Below are positions 52,415-60,931 of a DNA stretch of 64,000 bases, piece by piece (the first letter of the stretch is position 1; each line of letters opens with the position of its first letter). The translations under genes and the position numbers were made by a program. Below the pieces are notes generated by a model that worked only from the letters and a program-made list of their open reading frames with translations, was not told where the DNA came from and did no database searches. This stretch comes from Hoeflea_A sp965228435. Its GTDB lineage: Bacteria; Pseudomonadota; Alphaproteobacteria; Rhizobiales; Rhizobiaceae. Location of the stretch: contig OZ245818.1 in NCBI GenBank assembly GCA_965228435.1, positions 3,224,001-3,288,000 of the forward strand. Direction: 5' to 3'.

Positions 52415-53680
52415 ATGAATCGATTGATATGTACCGCTTCAGCAATGGCTGTCAGCGTGATGGCCCTGACCGGTATGACCGGCATGGCGGCCGCCGAGGG
52501 CAAGCTCGACATTCTGCACTGGTGGACGTCCGGCGGTGAACTCGAAGGCATCAAATTGCTGCGTGAAAATGTCGAGGCGCAGGGGGTCGAGTGGATTGAT
52601 GCGGCATCGGCCGGCGGTGCCGGAACCAATGCACGCACCGTGTTTCGCTCGCGCATTTCGGCCGGTGATCCGCCGAGTGTGATGCAGGCGCTCGGCACGG
52701 AAGTGAATGAATGGGCCGAGCAGGGTGTGCTGGGCGATTTGTCCTCCGTTGCCAATGAGGAAGGTTGGCTCGACGTTATTCCGGGGCCGCTTCAGGAGTT
52801 CGTCAATATCAACGGTAGCGTCGTTTCGGTCCCGGCCGTGTGGTCGCAGATCAACTGGGTCTATGGCAACAAGGACCTGTTTGAAAAACACGGCATCGCG
52901 CCGCCGGCAAGTTGGGCGGATCTGGAAGCGGCCGCAGAAAAATTCAAGGCTGCGGGCGTTCTGCCGATCGCCCATGGCGGTCAACCCTGGCAGGATACGG
53001 CCGTTCTGGACGGTGTGCTCGTCTCCATGGACGATCCGGAATTCTACCGCAAGATCGCCGTGGAGCAGGATCACGACGCTTTGCGTTCGGACCAGATGAA
53101 AGAAGTCCTGCGCCGCATGCGCTGGTTCTCGGAGCAGCTTGACGACGCAAGCCCGGGTCGCGAGTGGACCGATGCGCAGGCCATGGTCAAGAATGGCGAA
53201 GCCGCCATGGTTTTCATGGGCGATTGGGGCAAATCCTGGCAGATGACGTCGGGCGGCGTTCCGGGAGAAGACTTCATTTGCTTCCCGACCCCGGGCTCCA
53301 ACGACATGTTCGTCTTCCTGGCCGACTTCTTCTTCTTCCCCAAGGTGAATGACGCCGCGCAGGAATCAGCTCAGGTCGCCTTTGCCAAGGCGGTCATGGA
53401 CCCGACGTTCCAGGCCGAGTTCAATCTTCTGAAGGGTGGCCTGCCGGTGCGCACCGATGTTCCGGGTGACCGGTTCGACATCTGCACGAAGGACTCGGTC
53501 GAGCGCCTCGGTCGGGCGGTTGCTCGCGATGGGTTGGTGCCATCGCTCGGGTTTGCCCATGCCGCGCGGTCGGATGTTCAGGGTGTCTTCCGCGATGTCA
53601 TGGCCGAATACATGAACAATTCGTCCATGTCCGCTGACGACGCAATCGAGCGTCTGATCGACGATCTCGATCTGCTCTGA
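52415..53680 (+). CDS. Carbohydrate ABC transporter substrate-binding protein (MalE-like)
   Basis: ATG 52415, after GGGAGAAGG, begins a Sec signal (MNRLICTASAMAV..., cleavage near M-A-A-A-E). The mature 400-residue part matches group 1 solute-binding proteins: KLDILHWWTSGGELEGIKLL, SRISAGDPPSVMQ, and D-F-F-F-F-P-K-V-N. 421 residues. It opens the importer operon with two permeases, a MalK-type ATPase and a Dabb protein. Ligand not deducible; the enzymes around it are not glycosidases, so the ligand may be a polyol, glycoside or acid. Confidence 0.93.
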   Translation: MNRLICTASAMAVSVMALTGMTGMAAAEGKLDILHWWTSGGELEGIKLLRENVEAQGVEWIDAASAGGAGTNARTVFRSRISAGDPPSVMQALGTEVNEWAEQGVLGDLSSVANEEGWLDVIPGPLQEFVNINGSVVSVPAVWSQINWVYGNKDLFEKHGIAPPASWADLEAAAEKFKAAGVLPIAHGGQPWQDTAVLDGVLVSMDDPEFYRKIAVEQDHDALRSDQMKEVLRRMRWFSEQLDDASPGREWTDAQAMVKNGEAAMVFMGDWGKSWQMTSGGVPGEDFICFPTPGSNDMFVFLADFFFFPKVNDAAQESAQVAFAKAVMDPTFQAEFNLLKGGLPVRTDVPGDRFDICTKDSVERLGRAVARDGLVPSLGFAHAARSDVQGVFRDVMAEYMNNSSMSADDAIERLIDDLDLL

Positions 53681-53697
53681 TTGACGTAACAGCGACA

Positions 53698-54600
53698 ATG
53701 AGCGCCAGAAGATCATTACGGCAGTGGGCGGCCGAGAACACCTCCCAGCTTGTCCTTGCCCCAACCGGGCTTCTGGCGCTCGTTTTCATCTATGGGTTCA
53801 TCGTCCTGACGATCTACCTGTCGATGAGCGAAAGCCGCATTCTGCCGGACTATACCTTTGTCGGTTTCGAACAATGGGAGCGGCTCTGGGGCTCCCGGCG
53901 CTGGTGGAATGCGCTGACAAATCTGTGGGTCTTCGGATCGCTGTTCATCGGTTTCGCCATCGTAATCGGAATGGCCCTGGCCATTTTTCTCGATCAGAAA
54001 ATCCGTGGCGAAGGGGTCATTCGCACAATCTATCTGTATCCCATGGCGCTGAGCTTCATCGTGACCGGGACTGCCTGGAAATGGATGCTGAATCCGGATC
54101 TGGGGCTGGAGAAGACGATCAAGGGTCTCGGTTGGGAGAGTTTCGAATTCAACTGGCTGGTTCAAAGCGAGTTCGCCATTTACACGGTCGTCCTGGCGGC
54201 CGTCTGGCAATCCTCCGGTTTTGTCATGGCGATCTTTCTGGCAGCGCTTCGCGGGATCGATTCCTCGATCATCCAATCGGCCATGGTCGATGGCGCGTCG
54301 GCCTTTCGCATCTATCGCCAGATCATCATCCCGCAACTGCGGCCGGCCATCTTCACGGCCATCATTTTGCTCCTGCACATGGCGATCAAGAGTTTTGACC
54401 TGGTCATCGCCCTGACCAATGGGGGTCCGGGCAGTTCGACCGATCTCCCGGCAACCTTCATGTACGCGTTTGCCTTCGAACGGTCGCGACTGGCGATCGG
54501 AGCCGCCGCGGCGACGATGATGCTGTTCACGGTGGTGGCGATCATCGTGCCCTACCTTTACGTGGAGCTTCGCGCCCAAAACAGGGATGGCCGGAACTGA
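53698..54600 (+). CDS. Carbohydrate ABC transporter permease, MalF type
   Basis: 300 residues, six membrane helices, and the cytoplasmic EAA loop near the end: ALRGIDSSIIQSAMVDGASAFRIYRQIIIPQLRP. Starts 17 bp after the binding protein. Forms one half of the channel with the next gene. Confidence 0.93.
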   Translation: MSARRSLRQWAAENTSQLVLAPTGLLALVFIYGFIVLTIYLSMSESRILPDYTFVGFEQWERLWGSRRWWNALTNLWVFGSLFIGFAIVIGMALAIFLDQKIRGEGVIRTIYLYPMALSFIVTGTAWKWMLNPDLGLEKTIKGLGWESFEFNWLVQSEFAIYTVVLAAVWQSSGFVMAIFLAALRGIDSSIIQSAMVDGASAFRIYRQIIIPQLRPAIFTAIILLLHMAIKSFDLVIALTNGGPGSSTDLPATFMYAFAFERSRLAIGAAAATMMLFTVVAIIVPYLYVELRAQNRDGRN

Positions 54601-55484
54601 TGGTTGGCGACGCGGTTCGAGGCGAGCAATCGACGGTCGACCGGCTTCTGCGGTGGTCGATCTACCTGCTGTTGTTCCTGTTTGTGCTGTTTTATCTCAG
54701 CCCGCTTTACGTGATGCTGGCGACATCGGTGAAATCCATCGACGAGATCGAAACAGGCAACCTGATGGCGCTGCCGCGCGACATCACCTGGTTTGCCTGG
54801 GACGAAGCCTGGAACGTGGCCTGCATCGGCACCGATTGCCGCGGCATGGCGCCGTTTCTTTTGAATTCACTGATGGCTTCTCTGCCGGCGACGATCATAC
54901 CGACGCTGATTGGAGCGCTGAACGGATATGCGCTCTCGCTCTGGCGGTTCCGTGGGTCGGAGCTGTTCTTCGGGCTGCTGCTTTTCGGCGCCTTCATTCC
55001 CTATCAGATCGTCCTGCTGCCCATGGCCCAGTTCCTGGGCTTCATGGGCTGGTCGTCCTCCATTCTCGGGCTGTCCTTCGTCTATTCGGTATACGGCCTG
55101 CCGTTCACCACGCTCTATTTCCGCAATTTCTTCGCGGCCTTCCCGGAAGACCTGGTGAATGCAGCGCGTGTCGACGGCATCGGATTCTTCTGGTTTTTCT
55201 GGCGCGTCGCGTTGCCGGTTTCGCTGCCGATCATCGTGGTGAGTGTGATCTGGCAATTCACCAACACCTGGAACGACTTCCTGTTTGCCGCTTCTTACAC
55301 CGACGCCGACAGCGCCACGGTCATGGTGGCGCTCAACAACTTCGTGCAGGTGGCGACAGGGGTGAAGCGTTACAACGTCGATATGGCCGCGGCGATCCTG
55401 GCCGGCTTGCCGACCATCCTCGTCTATGTGGTGGCTGGCCGGTATCTTCTGCGCGGTCTCATGGCCGGAGCGGTAAAGGGGTAG
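54600..55484 (+). CDS. Carbohydrate ABC transporter permease, MalG type
   Basis: Six helices in 294 residues and the EAA loop FPEDLVNAARVDGIGFFWFFWRVALPVS. The ATG overlaps the previous stop in TGATG. The first periplasmic loop, between helices 1 and 2, has two cysteines (VACIGTDCRGMAP), which could form a disulfide. With MalF-type and MalK-type partners it forms the importer. Confidence 0.93.
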   Translation: MVGDAVRGEQSTVDRLLRWSIYLLLFLFVLFYLSPLYVMLATSVKSIDEIETGNLMALPRDITWFAWDEAWNVACIGTDCRGMAPFLLNSLMASLPATIIPTLIGALNGYALSLWRFRGSELFFGLLLFGAFIPYQIVLLPMAQFLGFMGWSSSILGLSFVYSVYGLPFTTLYFRNFFAAFPEDLVNAARVDGIGFFWFFWRVALPVSLPIIVVSVIWQFTNTWNDFLFAASYTDADSATVMVALNNFVQVATGVKRYNVDMAAAILAGLPTILVYVVAGRYLLRGLMAGAVKG

Positions 55485-55487
55485 ACC

Positions 55488-56588
55488 ATGGGGACACTTT
55501 CAATCCGGAACCTGAACAAATCCTTCGGTGCGCTTCACATCCTCAAGGATATTTCGGTTGAAGCTGCACAGGGTGAGTTTCTGGTGCTCGTGGGCCCGTC
55601 GGGGTGCGGCAAGTCGACCTTGCTGTCCGCTATCGCCGGACTTCAGAAGATCGACAGCGGCGACATCGAGATAGACGGGCGCGACGTGTCCAACATGCCG
55701 CCGAAGGATCGGGACATCGCCATGGTCTTTCAGACCTATGCGCTTTACCCGAACCTGACTGTTGCTCAGAACATCGCGTTTCCGCTTCAGGCCCGGGGCA
55801 TTCCCAAAGCCGACCGGAAAAAGGCCGTCGATCGTGTCGCCGGCATCCTGCACATCGAGCCACTTCTCAACCGGCGCCCCAAACAACTTTCCGGCGGCCA
55901 GAGGCAGCGTGTTGCCATGGGACGCGCGCTGGTGCGCGATCCCGAGATATTCCTGTTTGACGAACCCCTGTCAAACCTGGACGCCAAGCTGCGGGTCGTC
56001 ATGCGGACCGAGATCAAGAAACTGCACCAGCAGCTGGGTACAACCATGGTGTATGTCACCCATGACCAGATCGAGGCGATGACGCTCGCGACGAAGATCG
56101 TGATCATGAAGGATGGCGTGATCCAGCAGGTCGGCAAACCGATCGATATCTATGAACGCCCGAAAAACCAGTTCGTTGCAGGCTTCATGGGATCGCCCGC
56201 GATGAACTTTCTCGACGGCCTCGTGGCCGAGGGCGGCGTCGAGGTCAAACGTCCGGATGGCGGCACGGTCGTCGTTCCGGTCGAGGGGTTCGCCGAGGTT
56301 GGTCGGCCGGTGACCTTGGGTGTCAGACCGGAAGCCATGTCCGATACTCCGTTTGGTCATGGCGAACCGACGGCCAGGATCGAATGGCCGGTCGAGCTTC
56401 TGGAACCGACGGGCGCCGAAACGATCGGCATCCTGTCCCCCCAATCGGAAAACGAAGAGATTGTTGCGCGGTTCTCGGCCAAGACCCCGGTTGCGGCGGG
56501 CGAATTGGCTGCTATTCATCTGAACCTCGCGGGACTTTGTGTTTTCGATCCGAACAATGGCGCCGCCATCTGGCACGCCGCCCCCTGA
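55488..56588 (+). CDS. ABC transporter ATP-binding protein, MalK/UgpC type
   Basis: 366 residues: nucleotide-binding domain (~1-240) with Walker A GPSGCGKST, signature LSGGQRQRVAMGRALVRDP, Walker B IFLFDEPLSNLD and switch VTHDQ, followed by a C-terminal TOBE regulatory domain (VTLGVRPEAM...). It starts 4 bp after the MalG-type gene. Energises the importer; its regulatory domain may interact with PTS-type or other proteins, not seen here. Confidence 0.95.
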   Translation: MGTLSIRNLNKSFGALHILKDISVEAAQGEFLVLVGPSGCGKSTLLSAIAGLQKIDSGDIEIDGRDVSNMPPKDRDIAMVFQTYALYPNLTVAQNIAFPLQARGIPKADRKKAVDRVAGILHIEPLLNRRPKQLSGGQRQRVAMGRALVRDPEIFLFDEPLSNLDAKLRVVMRTEIKKLHQQLGTTMVYVTHDQIEAMTLATKIVIMKDGVIQQVGKPIDIYERPKNQFVAGFMGSPAMNFLDGLVAEGGVEVKRPDGGTVVVPVEGFAEVGRPVTLGVRPEAMSDTPFGHGEPTARIEWPVELLEPTGAETIGILSPQSENEEIVARFSAKTPVAAGELAAIHLNLAGLCVFDPNNGAAIWHAAP

Positions 56589-56602
56589 CGAAAGGAATGA
56601 GA

Positions 56603-56923
56603 ATGGCCGACTCGATACTTCGCCACGCTGTCATGCTTGGCTTCAAGGAAGGCACCACGCAGGCCGAGATTGACGAACTTGTTCGCCGGTTTCACGGACT
56701 GCAGGAGGAGGTTCCGGGCATTGAAGCCTTCGAATGGGGGGTGAACAATTCGCCAGAGGGACTGGCCAACGGGTTGTCACATTTCTTTCTGCTGGATTTC
56801 GCCAGCGAGGCAGCGCGTGACACCTATCTGCCGCATCCGAACCATGCCCGATTTGCCGAGTGGACCGGACAATATGTCGAGAAGGTCACGGTGCTGGATT
56901 ATTGGAGCAGCAAAAACCCGTGA
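56603..56923 (+). CDS. Dabb (stress-responsive A/B barrel) protein
   Basis: ATG 56603 is preferred over 56597 because AAAGGA lies at 7 bp. The 106-residue ferredoxin-like barrel has the Dabb pattern ILRHAVMLGFKEGTTQAEID...FHGLQEEVPGIEAFEWG and HPNHARFAEWTGQYVEKVTVLDYW. The family includes plant and bacterial enzymes acting on polyketide-like rings and others of unknown role. As last gene of the importer operon it probably handles the substrate inside the cell. Confidence 0.88.
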   Translation: MADSILRHAVMLGFKEGTTQAEIDELVRRFHGLQEEVPGIEAFEWGVNNSPEGLANGLSHFFLLDFASEAARDTYLPHPNHARFAEWTGQYVEKVTVLDYWSSKNP

Positions 56924-56940
56924 CCGCGCCGGTTCACGGC

Positions 56941-57366
56941 TTACCCGGAAAACCCGAGCGCCTTTAGGGCGGCCTCGGCGCATTTGATGTCGTCCGGGCC
57001 CGCGGCGCCCGAAACACCCAATGCGCCGACGAGTGTTCCGTTCTCCATGATCGGGAGACCACCGTCCCAGGCACAAAGCCCGGGCCGGTTGCTGGCGCCC
57101 ATGGCAAGTTCCGGTGAAGAACTCATGCGTTCAAAAAAGGCGCGGCTTGTGTTCCCGAGCGTCGCGGTGAATGCCTTGTCCCGGGCAAAGTCCAGCACCG
57201 GAGCCGGCACGCCGTCCATGCGCGCGCTTGCGACGACGTGGCCCGACGCATCCAGAACGGCGACCGCCACATTCCATCCGTTCGATGCGGCACAATCGAC
57301 GGCGTGATCGACCAATTTCCGCGCGGCGTCGCAGCTTATGACGTGGCAAACCCTGGTATGTGACAT
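56941..57366 (-). CDS. GlcG/HbpS-like (DUF336) protein
   Basis: 141 residues, the DUF336 length. Pattern: an N-terminal helix ARKLVDHAVDCAASNGWNVAVAVLDASGHVVASARMDG, a second helix ARDKAFTATLG and the closing GGLPIM...GVSGAAGPDDIKCAEAAL. Members bind heme or are linked to glycolate oxidation genes; some act in aromatic or glycol catabolism. It lies between the importer and a crotonase gene. A perfect 7-bp inverted repeat (TGTAACT) is 22 bp ahead. Confidence 0.9.
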   Translation of the reverse strand: MSHTRVCHVISCDAARKLVDHAVDCAASNGWNVAVAVLDASGHVVASARMDGVPAPVLDFARDKAFTATLGNTSRAFFERMSSSPELAMGASNRPGLCAWDGGLPIMENGTLVGALGVSGAAGPDDIKCAEAALKALGFSG

Positions 57367-57387
57367 GTTTCGCGAATCTCCAAAATT

Positions 57388-57405
57388 TGTAACTGAATAG
57401 TTACA
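57388..57405. promoter_or_regulatory. TetR-type operator-like inverted repeat ahead of the GlcG-like gene
   Basis: TGTAACT (57388-57394), GAAT, AGTTACA (57399-57405): perfect 7-bp arms with 4-bp centre, 22 bp ahead of the start codon (57366) and within the likely promoter. No TetR gene is in the window. Confidence 0.55.
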
Positions 57406-57534
57406 TAAATTGGAATTTGATTCAATGTTTTATCCGTGACGCGACGTCGTTTCGGAGCGATCTTCATCTAACAACAAACTGCGTGCATCCGTCCTGGGTT
57501 TCCGGCGACCGCGGCATTTTCGAGCCCGGCACTC

Positions 57535-58344
57535 TTAGGCGTTGGGGCGGACCCGGGCGGCGGTCTTGTTGGCAAAGGCTTCCAACCGTTCGCGGGCCGC
57601 GGGCTGGGTGTTGATCACCCCGGCCACCACGGCCTCCGCGTAGGCGGCGTCCATGCCCGACATGTTGTTCATGTGGCTCACGGCAGAGCAGATGGCGAAA
57701 TTCGTCAGCGGCAGGTTCTGCGCGACCTTTTCAGCCAACTCCATGGCCTTGTCGAAGCTGGCGCCGTCTTCGACGATGTATTGTGCAAGGCCCAGATCAA
57801 CGGCCTCTTGCCCCTGATAGACCCGGCCCGTGAGGATCATGTCGATCATCCGGTACTTGCCGATCATGTCCGACACGCGGATTGTCGCACCGCCGCCGGT
57901 GAAAATCCCGCGTTGCCCCTCGGGCAGCGCGAAATAGGTTCCGGGATCAATCACCCGCACATGGGCAGCACTTGCCAGTTCCAGGCCGCCGCCGACAACG
58001 GCCCCCTTGAGGGCTGCGATGATCGGTACGCCGCCATATTCCATCTTGTTGAACGCCTCATGCCAGCGCAGGCACACATGCATGAAATCGTCGGGGCTGC
58101 GGTCGGCCTTCCAATGTTCGACCAGATCGAGCCCGGCGCAGAAGTGATCACCTTCGCCCGCCAGCACCACTGCTTTCACGCCCGCCATGCGCGCGCCGCT
58201 GAAAAAGCGGATCAACTCCTCGATGGTGGCCACATCCAGGGCATTGCGCTTGGAGGGGCGGTTCAGGGTGACCACGTAGAGGCCGTTGTCGCGCTCGGAC
58301 AGGGCGAGGTTTTCATAGGTTTCGGGGTTCACGACGTCGGTCAT
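57535..58344 (-). CDS. Enoyl-CoA hydratase/isomerase (crotonase family), second copy
   Basis: From ATG 58344 (MTDVVNPETY, with AAAGGAC ahead) the product is 269 residues. Crotonase oxyanion motifs appear as DHFCAGLDLVEHWK and LKGAVVGGGLELASAAHVRVI, plus FALPEGQRGIFTGGGATIRV. It is not a close duplicate of the copy at 49905: the surrounding residues differ widely. Divergent from the AraC gene. Likely another CoA-thioester step of the same pathway. Confidence 0.9.
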   Translation of the reverse strand: MTDVVNPETYENLALSERDNGLYVVTLNRPSKRNALDVATIEELIRFFSGARMAGVKAVVLAGEGDHFCAGLDLVEHWKADRSPDDFMHVCLRWHEAFNKMEYGGVPIIAALKGAVVGGGLELASAAHVRVIDPGTYFALPEGQRGIFTGGGATIRVSDMIGKYRMIDMILTGRVYQGQEAVDLGLAQYIVEDGASFDKAMELAEKVAQNLPLTNFAICSAVSHMNNMSGMDAAYAEAVVAGVINTQPAARERLEAFANKTAARVRPNA

Positions 58345-58386
58345 GGCCAGGTCCTTTCGGCAATCCATCATCGGAGAGGAGGTCGT

Positions 58387-59511
58387 ATGAAAGCTACACG
58401 TTCGCTATTGTTTCGCGTCACATATCTCTTCACAAGCTTGCCGAAAAGCTCATGTTCCGCCAAAACACTATCGGATTACGCCAAATTTGGACCGATCGTG
58501 ACCAGCAAAGACCCTATATTTCTGACGACGGTGTCGGCTGCTTTTGTCGAGGATTGGCTGGAGGCGCTCCGGTCCCGGTGTCCACCGAATGTGTTGGCGT
58601 CTCTCCTGGAGCGATCCGGCCTGAAGACCGACCCCATGAAGCCGGCACAACGGGTGACGCTCGACGAGATCGCCCGGCTTTACAAGCGTGCCGCACTTGA
58701 AACAGGCGACGAGATGATGGGCCTGTGGAGCCGGCCTATTCGGCCCCGGGCGTTGCAGCATCTGGTCACCGTTCAGCGCGAAGCGAGCAGCATGGCGTCT
58801 GCGCTCTACCGCTTCTCGACATTCTGGAATCTGTTGCTGGATGATTTTCGTCTGGACCTGCGCAGCGAACCGGAAGAGGTGGAACTGTCACTTGTTCCCA
58901 ACGCGCCCGAATTTCGACCGCAACGTTTCGGCCATATGTTGCTGCTGAAACTGGCCCACGGGTTGCTGTCCTGGTTGGGCGGATTTGAAACACCGGTGAA
59001 GGAGGTGCGTTTCGCCTTCGAGCAACCGGATTTCAGTGCAGATTACGCTGTGGTTTTTCCCTGCCCGGTCCGGTTTGCAATGCCTCAGACCAGTATCGTT
59101 TTCGATCCAGACGAGTTCACCCGTCCGGTCGCGCGCGCCCGGTCCGAAGCGTCCTTGTTCCTGGAGCGCGCGCCGCTGGACTGGATATTTACCGGGTCGC
59201 GCGCGCACACCCATAGCCTGCGCGTCCGGGCCTTCCTTTACGGCGCAACCTGGCAGACCTGTCAGCTTCCCGAGGCAGCCTCAGCGTTGAAAATGACCCC
59301 ACGGACCCTGAACCGGAGGCTGCAGGAGGAAGGTACGTCGTTTCAGGACATCAAGGACGCCCTGCGGCGAGATATTGCCATTCGTGCCCTGCAGCAGGGG
59401 GCCGAAAGCATCGAGCAGATCGCCTTCGAGACCGGGTTTTCCGCTCCGGCGAATTTCCATCGGGCATTTCGCAAATGGACGGATCGGACGCCCGGATCAT
59501 ACCGGGTCTGA
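58387..59511 (+). CDS. AraC-family regulator with Arabinose-binding-type N-terminal domain
   Basis: The C-terminal ~95 residues hold the AraC helix-turn-helix (LPEAASALKMTPRTLNRRLQEEG; IEQIAFETGFSAPANFHRAFRKWTDRTPGSYR), the N-terminal ~250 the PF12625-like arabinose-binding-type domain (VTLDEIARLYKRAALETGDEMMGLWSRPI and GFETPVKEVRFAFEQP). AGGAGG precedes ATG 58387. The first ~35 residues are basic and unlike family members, which normally begin near TTVSAAFVEDWL; GTG 58498 is an alternative start. It is divergent from the crotonase gene, its likely target. Confidence 0.85.
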   Translation: MKATRSLLFRVTYLFTSLPKSSCSAKTLSDYAKFGPIVTSKDPIFLTTVSAAFVEDWLEALRSRCPPNVLASLLERSGLKTDPMKPAQRVTLDEIARLYKRAALETGDEMMGLWSRPIRPRALQHLVTVQREASSMASALYRFSTFWNLLLDDFRLDLRSEPEEVELSLVPNAPEFRPQRFGHMLLLKLAHGLLSWLGGFETPVKEVRFAFEQPDFSADYAVVFPCPVRFAMPQTSIVFDPDEFTRPVARARSEASLFLERAPLDWIFTGSRAHTHSLRVRAFLYGATWQTCQLPEAASALKMTPRTLNRRLQEEGTSFQDIKDALRRDIAIRALQQGAESIEQIAFETGFSAPANFHRAFRKWTDRTPGSYRV

Positions 59512-59544
59512 GGGCCGCGGCTGCTCTCCCGATCGGTCAGACAG

Positions 59545-60759
59545 CTAACCCAAAAACAGGCTGCGAAGAAAACGCGGCTTCAAGACGTTCCTGCCGGGCG
59601 AAATTCCGAGGACGACAGCCACAAAGGCAGCACCGAACTCGGTGTCTCTGCCCATGACGCTGACGAGCCGGTTGATCAGCCACGGCCGGGTTGCGACCTG
59701 GCGGCAGAGGAAATTCATGTGGCGGAAATATTGCCCGAATTGATCTGTTACACGGCGGCGGTAGAGATCGGCGCTTGATCCGGCATCCGATTTCAGGGTG
59801 CCCAACAGGCATTCCGCCGCCAGGCAGCCGGATTCCAAAGCAAGATCAATGCCTTCGCCGGACAGTGGGTTAACCATTCCCGCCGCTTCTCCCACAAGGA
59901 GCCAATTGTCTCCGGCAAGCTGAGTTGGAGGAAAATCCGTTCTGATCGGATAGGATTTCACCTGAGTTTCGAGACGGGTGTCGGGTTCAGCGGATCCGTT
60001 CGCAAAGCGGCTTGCAAATGCGGTAACCATGTCGTCGCTCAGTTTGCGATCGCCCCAGGCGCCCATGCCGATATTGGCCCGTGACGACCCCGTCGGAAAC
60101 ACCCAGGCATATCCCGGCAGAAGATCCTTGAGATAATAAAGGTTGAAGCCGCTGACGGTTGAATCGTCGATGCCGAAATAACCACGCGATCCATAGATCA
60201 GCTTTGCGTCGGTGTTGAGCATCCCCGTCCGCTTGAGAAGCCCGACATTGGCCCCGGTTGCCAGGATCGTGTAGCGCGGCCTGACCGACACCGTGCCATC
60301 AGGTGACTGCAGTTCAGCCTGTTCGAGCCTGTTGCCCTCTTGGGCGATCCGGGTCACCGCCGTCCGTTCGAGGACGGTTGCTCCCGAATCACGGGCGAAA
60401 TTCAACAGCGCATGGTCGAGATCGGTTCGCTGGACGACGAGCGTGTAGGCGTTCGGCGAGTCCAGCATGTCCTCGAACCCGGCGGTCAGACTGCGTCCGT
60501 CCGGAGAGTGGATGTGGACCTGGTCGACCCGGTGCGCACCAGCTTGGAGCACGCGGTGCAGGGCGCCCATCTTCGACAGGCAGTCGACCGCCATGGGACC
60601 GACGACGTCGCCGCAGATCTTGTCTCTTGGAAATGCCCGTTTGTCCACGAGCAGGACGTCGATGCCCTGTTGGGCAAGCATCGCGGCGGCCGCCGACCCG
60701 GCGGGGCCAGCGCCCACCACCAGCACGTCGGGTCGGAGTGTTCCTGGTGCAGATTGCAA
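59545..60759 (-). CDS. Geranylgeranyl-reductase-family FAD flavoprotein
   Basis: I place the start at TTG 60759, because TGAGGAA lies 6 bp ahead and it gives a typical ~404-residue protein beginning just before the FAD motif RPDVLVVGAGPAGSAAAAML; longer versions starting up to 60942 would overlap the divergent oxygenase gene and add 61 residues of unlike sequence. Other landmarks: KICGDVVGPMAV (with the family Cys), the second FAD segment GDNWLLVGEAAGMVNPLSGEGIDLALESG and a C-terminal ISPGRNVLKPRFLRSLF helix. The family saturates prenyl double bonds (archaeal lipids, chlorophyll phytyl). Confidence 0.85.
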   Translation of the reverse strand: MQSAPGTLRPDVLVVGAGPAGSAAAAMLAQQGIDVLLVDKRAFPRDKICGDVVGPMAVDCLSKMGALHRVLQAGAHRVDQVHIHSPDGRSLTAGFEDMLDSPNAYTLVVQRTDLDHALLNFARDSGATVLERTAVTRIAQEGNRLEQAELQSPDGTVSVRPRYTILATGANVGLLKRTGMLNTDAKLIYGSRGYFGIDDSTVSGFNLYYLKDLLPGYAWVFPTGSSRANIGMGAWGDRKLSDDMVTAFASRFANGSAEPDTRLETQVKSYPIRTDFPPTQLAGDNWLLVGEAAGMVNPLSGEGIDLALESGCLAAECLLGTLKSDAGSSADLYRRRVTDQFGQYFRHMNFLCRQVATRPWLINRLVSVMGRDTEFGAAFVAVVLGISPGRNVLKPRFLRSLFLG

Positions 60760-60931
60760 AGACCGTTCCTCAGGCACCGGCAAGCTTCCATTGGTGACGA
60801 CATCGTTTCCGTCGGACCATCGGCTATCGCCGGCTTTCAGGCAAGCCTTGTATCGGGTCGCCGCTCGATTGACAGCAATAGGGCTGACTGCAATCATCAG
60901 GTGGTTCGCGTTCCCTGGGTCTTCTTCCCTC

